A stretch of 64,000 nt of DNA. It comes from Propionispora sp. 2/2-37. GTDB lineage: Bacteria > Bacillota > Negativicutes > Propionisporales > Propionisporaceae. The stretch is taken from positions 62,001 to 126,000 of the forward strand of contig NZ_CYSP01000006.1 of NCBI RefSeq assembly GCF_001298735.1, given 5' to 3'. The notes beneath the pieces are model-generated. The model worked only from the letters and a program-made list of their open reading frames with translations, had not been told where the DNA came from and did not search any database. Positions 7,616 to 16,164 of the stretch are shown piece after piece. The position numbers and the translations under genes were made by a program. How positions within the stretch are numbered: the stretch's first letter is position 1; every line of letters begins with the position of its first letter.

Positions 7616-8212
7616 TTCCTCCACATTAGCGTTATGCATACGGATGCAGCCGTTGGAGACCATCTGGCCGATCAGCCAGGGGCGGTTGGTGCCGTGTATG
7701 CCGTAAGCGTCAAAATTAAGTCCCAGCCATCTTGTGCCCAGTACGCCTCCGGGATTCATGACTTTTAAGGCGATCGAAAAATTTCCTAAAGGCGTAGGGG
7801 TAGCAGATTTGCCAATTCCTATAGGATACTGCCGTAAGGGGGAATTACCGTCAAATAAAGTAAGCTGACGGGGCTGCCGGGCAATACGAATGTTGGCACG
7901 GGGCAGGGACAGGGAAGGATGGTTGCGCTGCACGGAGCGATCGGGAGGGATGAGTGAAGTGCTAATAGCTTTTTCCAGGCGGCAGTAGGTGACGGGATCA
8001 ATCCTGCCGGTTGCAGGCAGGTTTTCCGATAATTGAAATGAACGAACGGCAGCAGCGGTATCCTCATCATACGTGCTGTGAAAGGAACCAGTATATAACC
8101 CACGTACCGACAATAGCTTTTGTATCTGCCCGACTATCGGGTGCGTATAATTGCTATTTATTTTTTGTAAAAGAAGTAATGAATAATGGGGATAAAGTTT
8201 TCGTATATTCAC
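7568..8212 (-). CDS. L,D-transpeptidase (YkuD) with N-terminal peptidoglycan-binding domain
   Basis: The 214-residue product starts at GTG 8212 behind AAAGGAGATATTTCC. An N-terminal peptidoglycan-binding repeat (about 20-85, VGQIQKLLSVRGLYTGSF to VTYCRLEKA) precedes a YkuD catalytic domain (about 108-212) with HGTNRPWLIG and the active-site SNGCIRM, including the Cys nucleophile. Such enzymes make 3-3 cross-links or attach proteins to peptidoglycan. There is no clear signal peptide, as in several spore-associated YkuD proteins, which hints at action in the mother cell or forespore. Its 3' end overlaps the convergent kinase gene. Confidence 0.88.
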   Translation of the reverse strand: MNIRKLYPHYSLLLLQKINSNYTHPIVGQIQKLLSVRGLYTGSFHSTYDEDTAAAVRSFQLSENLPATGRIDPVTYCRLEKAISTSLIPPDRSVQRNHPSLSLPRANIRIARQPRQLTLFDGNSPLRQYPIGIGKSATPTPLGNFSIALKVMNPGGVLGTRWLGLNFDAYGIHGTNRPWLIGQMVSNGCIRMHNANVEELYALVHIGTPVFIRD

Positions 8213-8414
8213 GGAAATATCTCCTTTTGTTTTTTTGCTATTATATGAGGCGGTGCTGAATTTTGTGTTTTAATGCGAATACTGGTATAAAAAAATCATG
8301 AAGGTGGCAACAATAATGCTATGGTGGAAATAGAAGAAATATGTTCTTCAATTAAACCATGACCTGCCAGAAAGGGATTGTTTTTATGGATAATACTTGC
8401 TGTCGGAGGCCGCC

Positions 8415-9227
8415 ATGCAGAAAAAAGTAGCCGGACAATTGTTAATTATCGGCGGAGGCGAAGATAAACAAGGTGATTGTCAGATTTTGCGAAAATTCAT
8501 TGCCCTGGCGGGCAGGGAAGAAGCCCGTATCGCTTTGATTACTACAGCTACTGAATATCCTCAGGAGGTAGGAGTGGAATATCGTTCGTTGTTTAACGAG
8601 TTAGGGGCCGCCTCCGTAGTCATTTTATATATTAAAGACCGCGATGCGGCAAATGATCAGCATCATGCCAGTGAAATAGAGAATGCTTCCGGAATTTTTT
8701 TTACGGGAGGAGATCAATTGCGGCTAACCAGTATCTTAGGAGGATCTAAGGTGGATGCTGCTATTCGGTGTGCTATTGAAAAGGGAACGGTGATTGCCGG
8801 TACGAGTGCAGGGGCTTCCGTGATGAGCGACACGATGATTGTTGGCGGAGACTCAAGTGACACTCCTAAAAAATCCAGTCTGAGTATGGCCCACGGCATG
8901 AGTTTGATTGAAGGGGTAGTCATTGACCAGCATTTTGCTCAGCGTGGGCGTATTAACCGCCTGCTTGCCGCTGTATCACAAAATCCTCACGTTTTGGGCA
9001 TAGGGATTGATGAGGATACGGCTTTAGTGGTATCACCCGATGGCCGTTGCGAGGTAACTGGCTCTCAGACTGTAACCATTGTTGACGGCAAAAATATCAT
9101 TCATTCCAACATATCGGAGTCAAAGCGGAATGACCCTTTAGCGATTACTAATGTAATATTACACATTCTACCTGCAGGTTTCGGATTTAATCTGAAACGG
9201 CGGCTGCCGTTTATTTGCCGTACTTGA
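8415..9227 (+). CDS. cphB: Cyanophycinase
   Basis: The 270-residue serine exopeptidase of family S51 hydrolyses cyanophycin to beta-Asp-Arg dipeptides. The nucleophile elbow GTSAGASVMS is near residues 134-143, with LLIIGGGEDKQGD at the start, FFTGGDQLRL before it, and DQHFAQRGRINRL and GIGIDEDTA after. I start at ATG 8415, 5 bases after GGAGG (8405-8409), rather than at an upstream TTG (8397). The gene lies 18 bases before cphA, so the pair is one operon for making and reusing a nitrogen/carbon store. Confidence 0.93.
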   Translation: MQKKVAGQLLIIGGGEDKQGDCQILRKFIALAGREEARIALITTATEYPQEVGVEYRSLFNELGAASVVILYIKDRDAANDQHHASEIENASGIFFTGGDQLRLTSILGGSKVDAAIRCAIEKGTVIAGTSAGASVMSDTMIVGGDSSDTPKKSSLSMAHGMSLIEGVVIDQHFAQRGRINRLLAAVSQNPHVLGIGIDEDTALVVSPDGRCEVTGSQTVTIVDGKNIIHSNISESKRNDPLAITNVILHILPAGFGFNLKRRLPFICRT

Positions 9228-9245
9228 AACAGGAGGAGCATTTTC

Positions 9246-11915
9246 ATGCAAATCATTGCTATCCGTACCATCGAAGGGCCGAATATATACAGTTATCGTC
9301 CTGTCATCAAAACAACAATTGATATCGGGAAATATGAAGATATTTCGAGTGCAGAAATCAAAGGATTTAACAACCGTTTGCTAAAGCTGCTGCCCGGTCT
9401 TTATAGTCATCATTGCTCACGCGGACGGCAGGGAGGTTTTGTGGAACGGTTACATGAAGGAACCTATTTAGCCCATATTTTTGAACATGTTGTTCTGGAA
9501 TTGCAGTGTATGGCGGGGGAAGACGTCAACTTTGGTAAAACCCGTGATGCCGGAGGCAAGGGAAGATATCATGTGGTTGTCGGATATCGGACAGCGGCAC
9601 TGGTTGTAAAGGCACTATATGTGGCACATAACCTGTTACAGGCTATACTTGCTGAACAAAATTTTGATATTGTGGCTGCAGTCAAGTCAATTAAAGAGGC
9701 CGGTGCCGAAGGGTGTTTCGGGCCCAGTACAGCCGCTTTGTATGAGGAAGCCCGAAAACGTAATATTCCGGTAATCCGAATGGGTGAGAGCAGTCTGTTG
9801 TTTTTAGGTTATGGATATAAACGCAGACGGGTATGGGCTACGCTTACCGATCATACCAGTGCGTTAGCTTCGGATTTAGCCTGTGATAAACAGCTTACTA
9901 AACAGATACTGGCGGCCTCCGGAATTCCGGTGCCGGATGGGATTGTGGTTACCAGCATTACGGAAGCACAGCAGGCTTTAGTCCGGTTTGGCGGTGGACC
10001 GGTAGTTGTGAAACCGTTGTCAGGAAATCAAGGCAAGGGAGTTACACTCCATGTCCGGCGGGCAGCGGAAATGGAGCGTGCTTTTATGCTGGCCCAGGAA
10101 TATGGCAGGGAAATCTTAATCGAAGAGTATATTGCCGGACATGAGTACCGGTTATGTGTAGTGGGCGGTAAGCTGGTGGCTGCCGCTGAACGCATCCCGG
10201 CTTATGTAATTGGGGACGGGGTGCATACGGTTGAAGAACTGGTTCGTCAAGTCAATGCAAATTCGGATCGTGGCCATGGACACGAAAAACGGTTAACGAA
10301 AATTAAAATTGATGCCACGGCAGTTGACGTTCTTTTCCGTCAAAATCTTTCATTACAGGCGATTCCTGCAGACAAGCAGGTAGTCCGCATCCGGGAAAAT
10401 GCCAATTTAAGCACAGGAGGAACGGCGGTAGATGTTACCGACAGCGTACATCCGGATAATGCAAAGCTGGCCGAGCGGGCAGCCAGATTGATTGGTTTGG
10501 ATGTAGCCGGCATCGACATTATCGTGGATAATATTACGGAGGCCATTCAGGATGGGCATGGTGCCGTTATAGAGGTGAATGCGGCGCCGGGAATTCGGAT
10601 GCATCACTATCCTTCGGGTGGAAAAGCCAGGAACGTTGCGGAATGTATTATTGAGAGACTATTTCCCAATGGCGATAACGGCCGCATTCCGGTACTTGCC
10701 ATTACCGGTACCAATGGCAAGACCACGGTTACGCGGATGATTGGACATATATGGAAACAAGCCGGATTTTGTGTGGGCATGACAACAACGGATGGTATAT
10801 ATATTGATCAGTATTGTGCCATGCGGGGGGATACCACCGGACCGGCAAGTGCCCGCCTGGTATTGGCCGATCCCTCCGTCGAAGTGGCGGTGCTGGAAAC
10901 TGCCAGGGGGGGGATCATCCGCGGCGGGTTGGCTTTTGATCAATGTGATGTGGGGATTGTTACCAATATAACGGAGGATCATCTGGGACAAGACGGTATT
11001 GAAACGCTGGAGGATCTTGCTTTTGTTAAATCTTTGGTTGTGGAGACAGTCAAACCGGATGGAGTTGCATTGTTAAATGCGGATGATCCGTTTGTAGCCA
11101 ATATTGCTGCCAGGGTTAAAAGCGAGATTGTGTACTTTAGTACCGAAGCCAACAATATTGTTGTCAGGAGACATCTGGGAACCGGCGGCAAAGCTCTTTT
11201 TGTCAAAGAGGAGACTCTCTATGCGGCAAGTGGTGATCTGGCAAAAGCCATTATGCGGGTTAGCGATATCCCGGCAACCTTAAATGGTGTTGCCGTACAT
11301 AATCTGCAAAATGCAGTAATCGCTGCTGCGGCTTGTTATTGCATGAAAGTGCCCATTGCCTATATACGCCAGGGATTAAGCAGCTTTGAAGTTAATCCGG
11401 GCCGGTTACATATTCAGTCCATCCATGATTTTCGCGTTTGTGTGGACTACGGGCATAATCCTGCTGGTTATCAGGCAGTGATCAATACAGTACGCTGTTT
11501 GAATGCCAAACGGCTGGTGGGTGTTATCGCGGCTCCCGGTGATCGGCGCGATGATGTGATTCTTGATATCGGGCGGATTGCCGGCAGAGGATTTGATTAT
11601 CTGTATATAAAAGAGGATTCCGATTTGCGTGGCCGTCAGCAGGGAGAAACCGCCGCATTGTTGAAACAGGGGATTCTGGAGTCCGGATTTTTACCAGAAA
11701 ACATTAGAATGATTTTTTCAGAAAAAGAGGCCGTCAGAAGCGCAATCATGCAAGCCAACCCCGGAGACCTTATTGTGATTTTTTATGAGCAGTATGATGG
11801 AGTGTTGCAGGTAATTGGAGAATATTGTGATATTAAGCAAAATCAGGAACTGGAAGAGAAACAAATGTTGCTACCTGCTACATTTGAACATTTGGTGTTA
11901 GCTGATGCCAAATAA
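9246..11915 (+). CDS. cphA: Cyanophycin synthetase
   Basis: The 889-residue enzyme builds the multi-L-arginyl-poly-L-aspartate polymer. Three regions are visible: an N-terminal domain (1-160), an ATP-grasp domain that adds Asp (about 205-475, VVKPLSGNQGKGV, EEYIAGHEYRL, IEVNAAPGIRMH), and a Mur-ligase-like domain that adds Arg (about 485-880, P-loop ITGTNGKTTVTRM, VVLETARGGIIRGG-type motif, DYGHNPAGY). Length agrees with the family. AGGAGGAGC precedes ATG 9246. Storage polymer in a spore-former suggests use during sporulation or outgrowth; that link is inference. Confidence 0.96.
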   Translation: MQIIAIRTIEGPNIYSYRPVIKTTIDIGKYEDISSAEIKGFNNRLLKLLPGLYSHHCSRGRQGGFVERLHEGTYLAHIFEHVVLELQCMAGEDVNFGKTRDAGGKGRYHVVVGYRTAALVVKALYVAHNLLQAILAEQNFDIVAAVKSIKEAGAEGCFGPSTAALYEEARKRNIPVIRMGESSLLFLGYGYKRRRVWATLTDHTSALASDLACDKQLTKQILAASGIPVPDGIVVTSITEAQQALVRFGGGPVVVKPLSGNQGKGVTLHVRRAAEMERAFMLAQEYGREILIEEYIAGHEYRLCVVGGKLVAAAERIPAYVIGDGVHTVEELVRQVNANSDRGHGHEKRLTKIKIDATAVDVLFRQNLSLQAIPADKQVVRIRENANLSTGGTAVDVTDSVHPDNAKLAERAARLIGLDVAGIDIIVDNITEAIQDGHGAVIEVNAAPGIRMHHYPSGGKARNVAECIIERLFPNGDNGRIPVLAITGTNGKTTVTRMIGHIWKQAGFCVGMTTTDGIYIDQYCAMRGDTTGPASARLVLADPSVEVAVLETARGGIIRGGLAFDQCDVGIVTNITEDHLGQDGIETLEDLAFVKSLVVETVKPDGVALLNADDPFVANIAARVKSEIVYFSTEANNIVVRRHLGTGGKALFVKEETLYAASGDLAKAIMRVSDIPATLNGVAVHNLQNAVIAAAACYCMKVPIAYIRQGLSSFEVNPGRLHIQSIHDFRVCVDYGHNPAGYQAVINTVRCLNAKRLVGVIAAPGDRRDDVILDIGRIAGRGFDYLYIKEDSDLRGRQQGETAALLKQGILESGFLPENIRMIFSEKEAVRSAIMQANPGDLIVIFYEQYDGVLQVIGEYCDIKQNQELEEKQMLLPATFEHLVLADAK

Positions 11916-12055
11916 CGATAACCATATTTTTACAGAAATGTATTTTAAGCTAAATCATGAGAGGAGTATCTTAAAAAAAATATCGTTTATTGCAGGCATA
12001 CCTTCATTGATGTCGAATATATAATCCTCGAATCCGCATATGGAGGGATCCGACA

Positions 12056-12541
12056 ATGGAGGATAACAGTGTAGAAGAAGTAACAAACAGCCTGGAATTG
12101 CAATTGGTGGTTTTTCGTCTGGCGAAAGAGGAGTATGCCTTGCATATTACGAAAGTTCAGGAAATTAACCGGTTGGTACCGATTACCAAGCTGCCTCAGA
12201 CTCCTTTGTTTATGGAGGGAATTATCAATTTGCGGGGACGGATTATCCCTGTTATTGATTTGCGAAAACGCTTTCAATTAGCTGTGAATGAGCACAGCGA
12301 TGATTCCAGAATTATTGTTATTGAATTGAACGGGCAAACAGTTGGGATTATTGTAGATGCCGTCACGGAAGTGGTTCGCATGAGTCAGTCTGAGGTGGAA
12401 CCGCCGCCGCCGTCTTTCGTACTTGATGCGCAGTATATTCACGGCGTGGGGAAGGTAGGCGGACGTCTCTTGATACTGCTGAATATAGACAATATTTTAA
12501 CCAGCCAGGAAGATATCGAGTTAAGAGAAATTAATAGATAA
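12056..12541 (+). CDS. cheW: CheW-like chemotaxis coupling protein
   Basis: The 161-residue protein is a single CheW domain (about 15-155): LVVFRLAKEEYALHITKVQEI, GIINLRGRIIPVIDLRKRF and the closing KVGGRLLILLNIDNIL. It would link chemoreceptors to CheA. No other chemotaxis gene is near; flagellar genes are about 34 kb away. A TGTCGAA sequence resembling a Spo0A box (12011-12017) lies just before a TATAAT (12020-12025) upstream. ispE follows closely, probably by co-transcription. Confidence 0.9.
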   Translation: MEDNSVEEVTNSLELQLVVFRLAKEEYALHITKVQEINRLVPITKLPQTPLFMEGIINLRGRIIPVIDLRKRFQLAVNEHSDDSRIIVIELNGQTVGIIVDAVTEVVRMSQSEVEPPPPSFVLDAQYIHGVGKVGGRLLILLNIDNILTSQEDIELREINR

Positions 12542-12556
12542 TAAGTGAGGGCTAAT

Positions 12557-13423
12557 GTGCTGAAGGTAAGGGCTTATGCAAAGATTAACTTAACGTTAGA
12601 TGTACTGCATAAACGCAGTGACGGATATCATGAAGTAGCCATGGTCATGCAAGCGATTGATCTTTTTGATACGGTTCAGCTACAAAAACAGAACGGGGAT
12701 ATTACCCTTGAGGCTAATATTCCCGCTCTTGCTTGTGATGGTAGCAACCTGGCTTACAAGGCCGCTGCTTTGCTTAAAGACAGATGTGATATTAACGAGG
12801 GTGTTCATATTTCATTGCAGAAAAATATTCCGCTGGCTGCGGGATTGGCTGGCGGCAGTGCAAATGCAGCAGCTGTACTTAAAGGATTGAATAGTCTCTG
12901 GCAGCTTGGGCTAACCCAGTCAGAACTGGAAGAGTTGGGTGCTTTACTGGGATCAGACATTCCATTTTGTCTGCGGGGCGGTACGATGCTGTCCACAGGT
13001 CGGGGAGAGATTTTGACTCCCTTGCCGCAATTGCCGGTGTGTTATGTGGTTTTGGCGAAACCGGATATTTGTGTTTCAACTGCTAAAGTGTATGGTGCGT
13101 ACAGTGGTGCCAGAGTAATAAAACACCCTGATACCCAGGGTATGTTAAGAAGTCTGGAACGGCAGGATATTCAGGGAGTAGCTGATCGTTTATGCAATGT
13201 GCTGGAAAGTGTAACGGTATTTGATTATCCGGTGATTGACGAGATAAAACAAGCTATGCGTCGCTGCGGGGTTATGAACAGTTTGATGTCAGGCAGCGGT
13301 CCTACGGTGTTTGGTTTGACTGCTGATGCCGAACGGGCAACGTATGTTGCTTCTGAACTGGCTAAACAGTTTGGGGATAAAACAAATATTATTGTGGCAA
13401 AAACACTTGCAGGGGTGGAGTGA
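12557..13423 (+). CDS. ispE: 4-diphosphocytidyl-2-C-methyl-D-erythritol kinase
   Basis: IspE phosphorylates CDP-ME in the non-mevalonate isoprenoid pathway. The product is about 288 residues with the GHMP-kinase features: the start LKVRAYAKINLTLDVL, ATP-binding PLAAGLAGGSANAAA near 90-104, and MSGSGPTVFGL near the C-terminus. I start at GTG 12557, which gives the usual N-terminus and has AGTGAGG upstream; a GTG at 12545 is in frame but poorly placed. Only 4 bases separate it from the GntR gene. Confidence 0.94.
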   Translation: MLKVRAYAKINLTLDVLHKRSDGYHEVAMVMQAIDLFDTVQLQKQNGDITLEANIPALACDGSNLAYKAAALLKDRCDINEGVHISLQKNIPLAAGLAGGSANAAAVLKGLNSLWQLGLTQSELEELGALLGSDIPFCLRGGTMLSTGRGEILTPLPQLPVCYVVLAKPDICVSTAKVYGAYSGARVIKHPDTQGMLRSLERQDIQGVADRLCNVLESVTVFDYPVIDEIKQAMRRCGVMNSLMSGSGPTVFGLTADAERATYVASELAKQFGDKTNIIVAKTLAGVE

Positions 13424-13427
13424 GAAG

Positions 13428-14120
13428 ATGGAACGCCGATTACTGCCAATTCGTTTGGATAGCTATCAACCGCTTAGAGAAGTGGTATGTGAAACATTGC
13501 GTAATGCGATTGTAAATGGAATTTTAAAACCAGGGGAACGGTTAATGGAAATACAACTGGCCGAAGAACTTGGTGTCAGCCGTACTCCGGTCCGTGAAGC
13601 AATACGCAAACTGGAACTGGAAGGCTTTGTGGTTATGATCCCACGGCGGGGTACCTATGTGGCTGATCTTTCGATAAAGGATATTAATGAAGTGTATGAG
13701 GTACGTACGTCGCTGGACGTTTTGGCTGCCGGACTGGCTGCGGAACGCATTACGGAAGACGAACTGGAACAGATGGAACGCCTGCTCGTACAAATTGGTG
13801 AGTATATAGATAATAATGATATGGATAAAATAGTAGAGGCGGATAGTTTATTTCACGATATTTTATACCGTGCCAGCCGTAATGACCGTCTGGTAGGAAT
13901 TATCAATAATTTACGTGAACAGTTGACACGTTTTCGTTCGATGTCCATGTCCTATCCGGGAAGACTGAAAAATACTTTAGAGGAACACAGCCGGTTGGTG
14001 GAAGCGATTGCTCAGCGCGATCCGGAGCTAGCCCAACAAAGAGCGGTTGAACATATGGAAAATGCCGAGCAGACATTGTTGACGGATCTGAACGAACGTC
14101 GGAACCAGACAAAAGAGTAA
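13428..14120 (+). CDS. GntR-family transcriptional regulator, FadR/FCD type
   Basis: A 230-residue regulator with an N-terminal winged helix (about 10-75, LREVVCETLRNAIVNGILKPG, LAEELGVSRTPVREAIRKLELEG) and an all-helical FCD effector domain (about 80-215, with VYEVRTSLDVLAA, the metal-binding DSLFHDILY and EEHSRLVEAI). FCD domains usually bind small organic acids. It starts at ATG 13428 after the ispE stop (TGAGAAG). It sits in a housekeeping block between ispE and a nucleotidyltransferase gene, so its ligand and targets are not evident. Confidence 0.9.
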   Translation: MERRLLPIRLDSYQPLREVVCETLRNAIVNGILKPGERLMEIQLAEELGVSRTPVREAIRKLELEGFVVMIPRRGTYVADLSIKDINEVYEVRTSLDVLAAGLAAERITEDELEQMERLLVQIGEYIDNNDMDKIVEADSLFHDILYRASRNDRLVGIINNLREQLTRFRSMSMSYPGRLKNTLEEHSRLVEAIAQRDPELAQQRAVEHMENAEQTLLTDLNERRNQTKE

Positions 14121-14156
14121 TACGGCATACGCATTGTTACATAGGGAGGCCATAGT

Positions 14157-14915
14157 ATGTATGACGCAATTGTCTTGGCAGGGGGGAAAACCTGCCGGGC
14201 CTTGAGGGAAATGTCGTCAGAGACATATGAGGCGTTGATTGAAATTGCCGGTAAACCGATGATTTATTATATTGTCAATGCACTGGCAGGCTGCCGGGAT
14301 ATTGGCCGGATTTTTCTTTTAGGGCCGGTTGAGGAGTTGTCCCATTGTAAATTTCCAGTGCAGCCGGTGATTGCAGCAGCAGGACAGTCAATTATGGATA
14401 CCATTGCCAATGGGATGAGCCTGTTGGACCATACTGACAAAGTATTGGTCGTTACGGCTGATATTCCTTTTCTGACGGCGGCTGCGATTGAGGATTTTCT
14501 GGGAAAATGTGCTGGTCAGGAAGCTGATTTTTATTATCCCATTATATCTCGTGAAATCAGTAGTCAAAGCTATCCTAAAGCCCGAAGGACATACGTGCGT
14601 TTACAGGAAGGAACCTTTACCGGGGGAAATGTTTTTTTGGTCAATCCCCGCATTGTTCCACAGTGTCTGAAAAAAGCCAACCATATTATTGCCCGCCGGA
14701 AGAATCCGCTGCGGTTATGCGGACTTCTCGGTTGGACATTTGTTTTTAGGTTTCTTTGCGGTAACTTAAGCTTAGATATTATTCAACGCCGGGCATCGGA
14801 AATTTTGGGCATACAAGGTGCAGTGATTTACTCTCGATATGCTGAGATTGGAATGGATGTGGACAAGCCCGGTGAGCTTACCTTGGCACGCAGTAAAATG
14901 GCAGCTAGAATATAA
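14157..14915 (+). CDS. MobA-like nucleotidyltransferase family protein
   Basis: The 252-residue product has the nucleotidyltransferase fold: YDAIVLAGGK at the start (degenerate GTRM loop, here TCRAL), ADIPFLTAAAIE near 102-113 with the metal-binding Asp, TGGNVFLVNP near 157-166 and a late GMDVDKPGEL. It should transfer a nucleotidyl group to a sugar phosphate, cofactor or lipid headgroup, but I cannot name the substrate. It lies one gene before purR and two before glmU, which is a genuine sugar nucleotidyltransferase. GGGAGG precedes ATG 14157. Confidence 0.75.
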   Translation: MYDAIVLAGGKTCRALREMSSETYEALIEIAGKPMIYYIVNALAGCRDIGRIFLLGPVEELSHCKFPVQPVIAAAGQSIMDTIANGMSLLDHTDKVLVVTADIPFLTAAAIEDFLGKCAGQEADFYYPIISREISSQSYPKARRTYVRLQEGTFTGGNVFLVNPRIVPQCLKKANHIIARRKNPLRLCGLLGWTFVFRFLCGNLSLDIIQRRASEILGIQGAVIYSRYAEIGMDVDKPGELTLARSKMAARI

Positions 14916-14942
14916 ACGCGCAGATAAGCGCGTTTATATTTT
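14914..14942 (+). terminator. Terminator after the nucleotidyltransferase gene
   Basis: AAACGCGC (14914-14921) pairs with GCGCGTTT (14928-14935) around AGATAA, followed by ATATTTTG. Confidence 0.75.
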
Positions 14943-15080
14943 GATCTTCGAACGGATGGAATAAGTTTGTGGGTATGAAATATACTTCCAGCAGGATTTG
15001 TCAGGTGAACAGAGAATCTGAATAAAAAAGTTGTTTGCCGGGATAATGTTCGCTAAATTCCTGACAGTGGAGGCTAGTAA

Positions 15081-15890
15081 ATGAGTAAACTACGAAGAAC
15101 GGAACGAATTATTGCATTGACCAAAGTATTGGTTGATTCTCCGGGGCATTTATTTTCTTTGAATTATTTTTGTGAACTATTTGGAGCGGCTAAATCAACA
15201 CTTAGTGAAGACGTCCTGACAATCCGGCAAGTTATGTTAGAATTTGGACTTGGCAACTTAGAGACAGTTTCCGGCGCTGCAGGCGGAGTGAGGTTTCGGC
15301 CGTTTCAGCCAGAGCAGGTCATTGGTGATTTCTTGTATGAATTGGCTGGAAAATTGGCAACGCCGGACAGGATTATTCCCGGCGGATTTTTATATATGAC
15401 CGATATTCTTTTTACTCCTGAATTAATGGTGCGGGTAGGGGAGATTTTTTTTACAAAGTTTGCCCATTTAACGCCGGATTATGTCATGACCGTTGAGACC
15501 AAGGGAATCCCACTGGCGTTTATGACAGCCCGGGCCTTTGATTTGCCATTGGTCATTGTGCGGCAGGGGAATAAGGTGACGGAAGGTCCGTCAGTCAGTA
15601 TTAGTTATGTAACCGGCTCGGCGAAGCGCATCCAGTCCATGTCCCTGCCGCGCCGGGCCATTCCAGCCGGGTCCCGGGTTCTGGTCATTGATGATTTTAT
15701 GAAAGCCGGTGGGACGGCACGTGGTATTCTTGACTTGGCACAGGAAGTCGGAGTTGATATTGTGGGGACCGGTGTTCTGGTTGGGACAGCCGAGCCTAGA
15801 GTAAAATTGGTAAGGGATTATTTGCCGCTATTAGTTTTGCATGAGGTGGACCAGGAACGGAAAACGATTGATATCCGGCCGGCATTATAG
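15081..15890 (+). CDS. purR: Purine operon repressor PurR
   Basis: The 269-residue Gram-positive type PurR has an N-terminal winged helix (about 1-72, LRRTERIIALTKVLVD, AAKSTLSEDVL) and a phosphoribosyltransferase-like effector domain. The PRPP loop VLVIDDFMKAGGTA lies near residues 204-217. High PRPP releases it from DNA. In Bacillus purR is followed by yabJ and spoVG before glmU; neither is present here, and 275 bases separate purR from glmU. Confidence 0.94.
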   Translation: MSKLRRTERIIALTKVLVDSPGHLFSLNYFCELFGAAKSTLSEDVLTIRQVMLEFGLGNLETVSGAAGGVRFRPFQPEQVIGDFLYELAGKLATPDRIIPGGFLYMTDILFTPELMVRVGEIFFTKFAHLTPDYVMTVETKGIPLAFMTARAFDLPLVIVRQGNKVTEGPSVSISYVTGSAKRIQSMSLPRRAIPAGSRVLVIDDFMKAGGTARGILDLAQEVGVDIVGTGVLVGTAEPRVKLVRDYLPLLVLHEVDQERKTIDIRPAL

Positions 15891-16164
15891 CTTGGAGACT
15901 GCTTTTTGGATATACTGAATAAAATATATAAGCTGAATCGTGTTGGCAATTGATCCAGTACAGGCAATATTTCTATTTAACGAAATATTGTTTAAACGGC
16001 ATCCAAATAAAATAATATACTCTTTAATTAGTTATATAGATAAAATTCCTGTGAAAGATTGTAATTTATTTTTGGGTGCAGGATTCTTACCGCATATGTA
16101 GAAGTCGTTTAAGGTTTGGGTATTGTCGAAAATACTTACAAAAGTAACAGGGGGAGTTGTGGTA

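Noticed and set aside
15965-15990. Inverted repeat CAATATTTC/GAAATATTG between purR and glmU
   Set aside because: AT-only 9-base stem without a T-run; could be a weak terminator or operator, but not enough to annotate.
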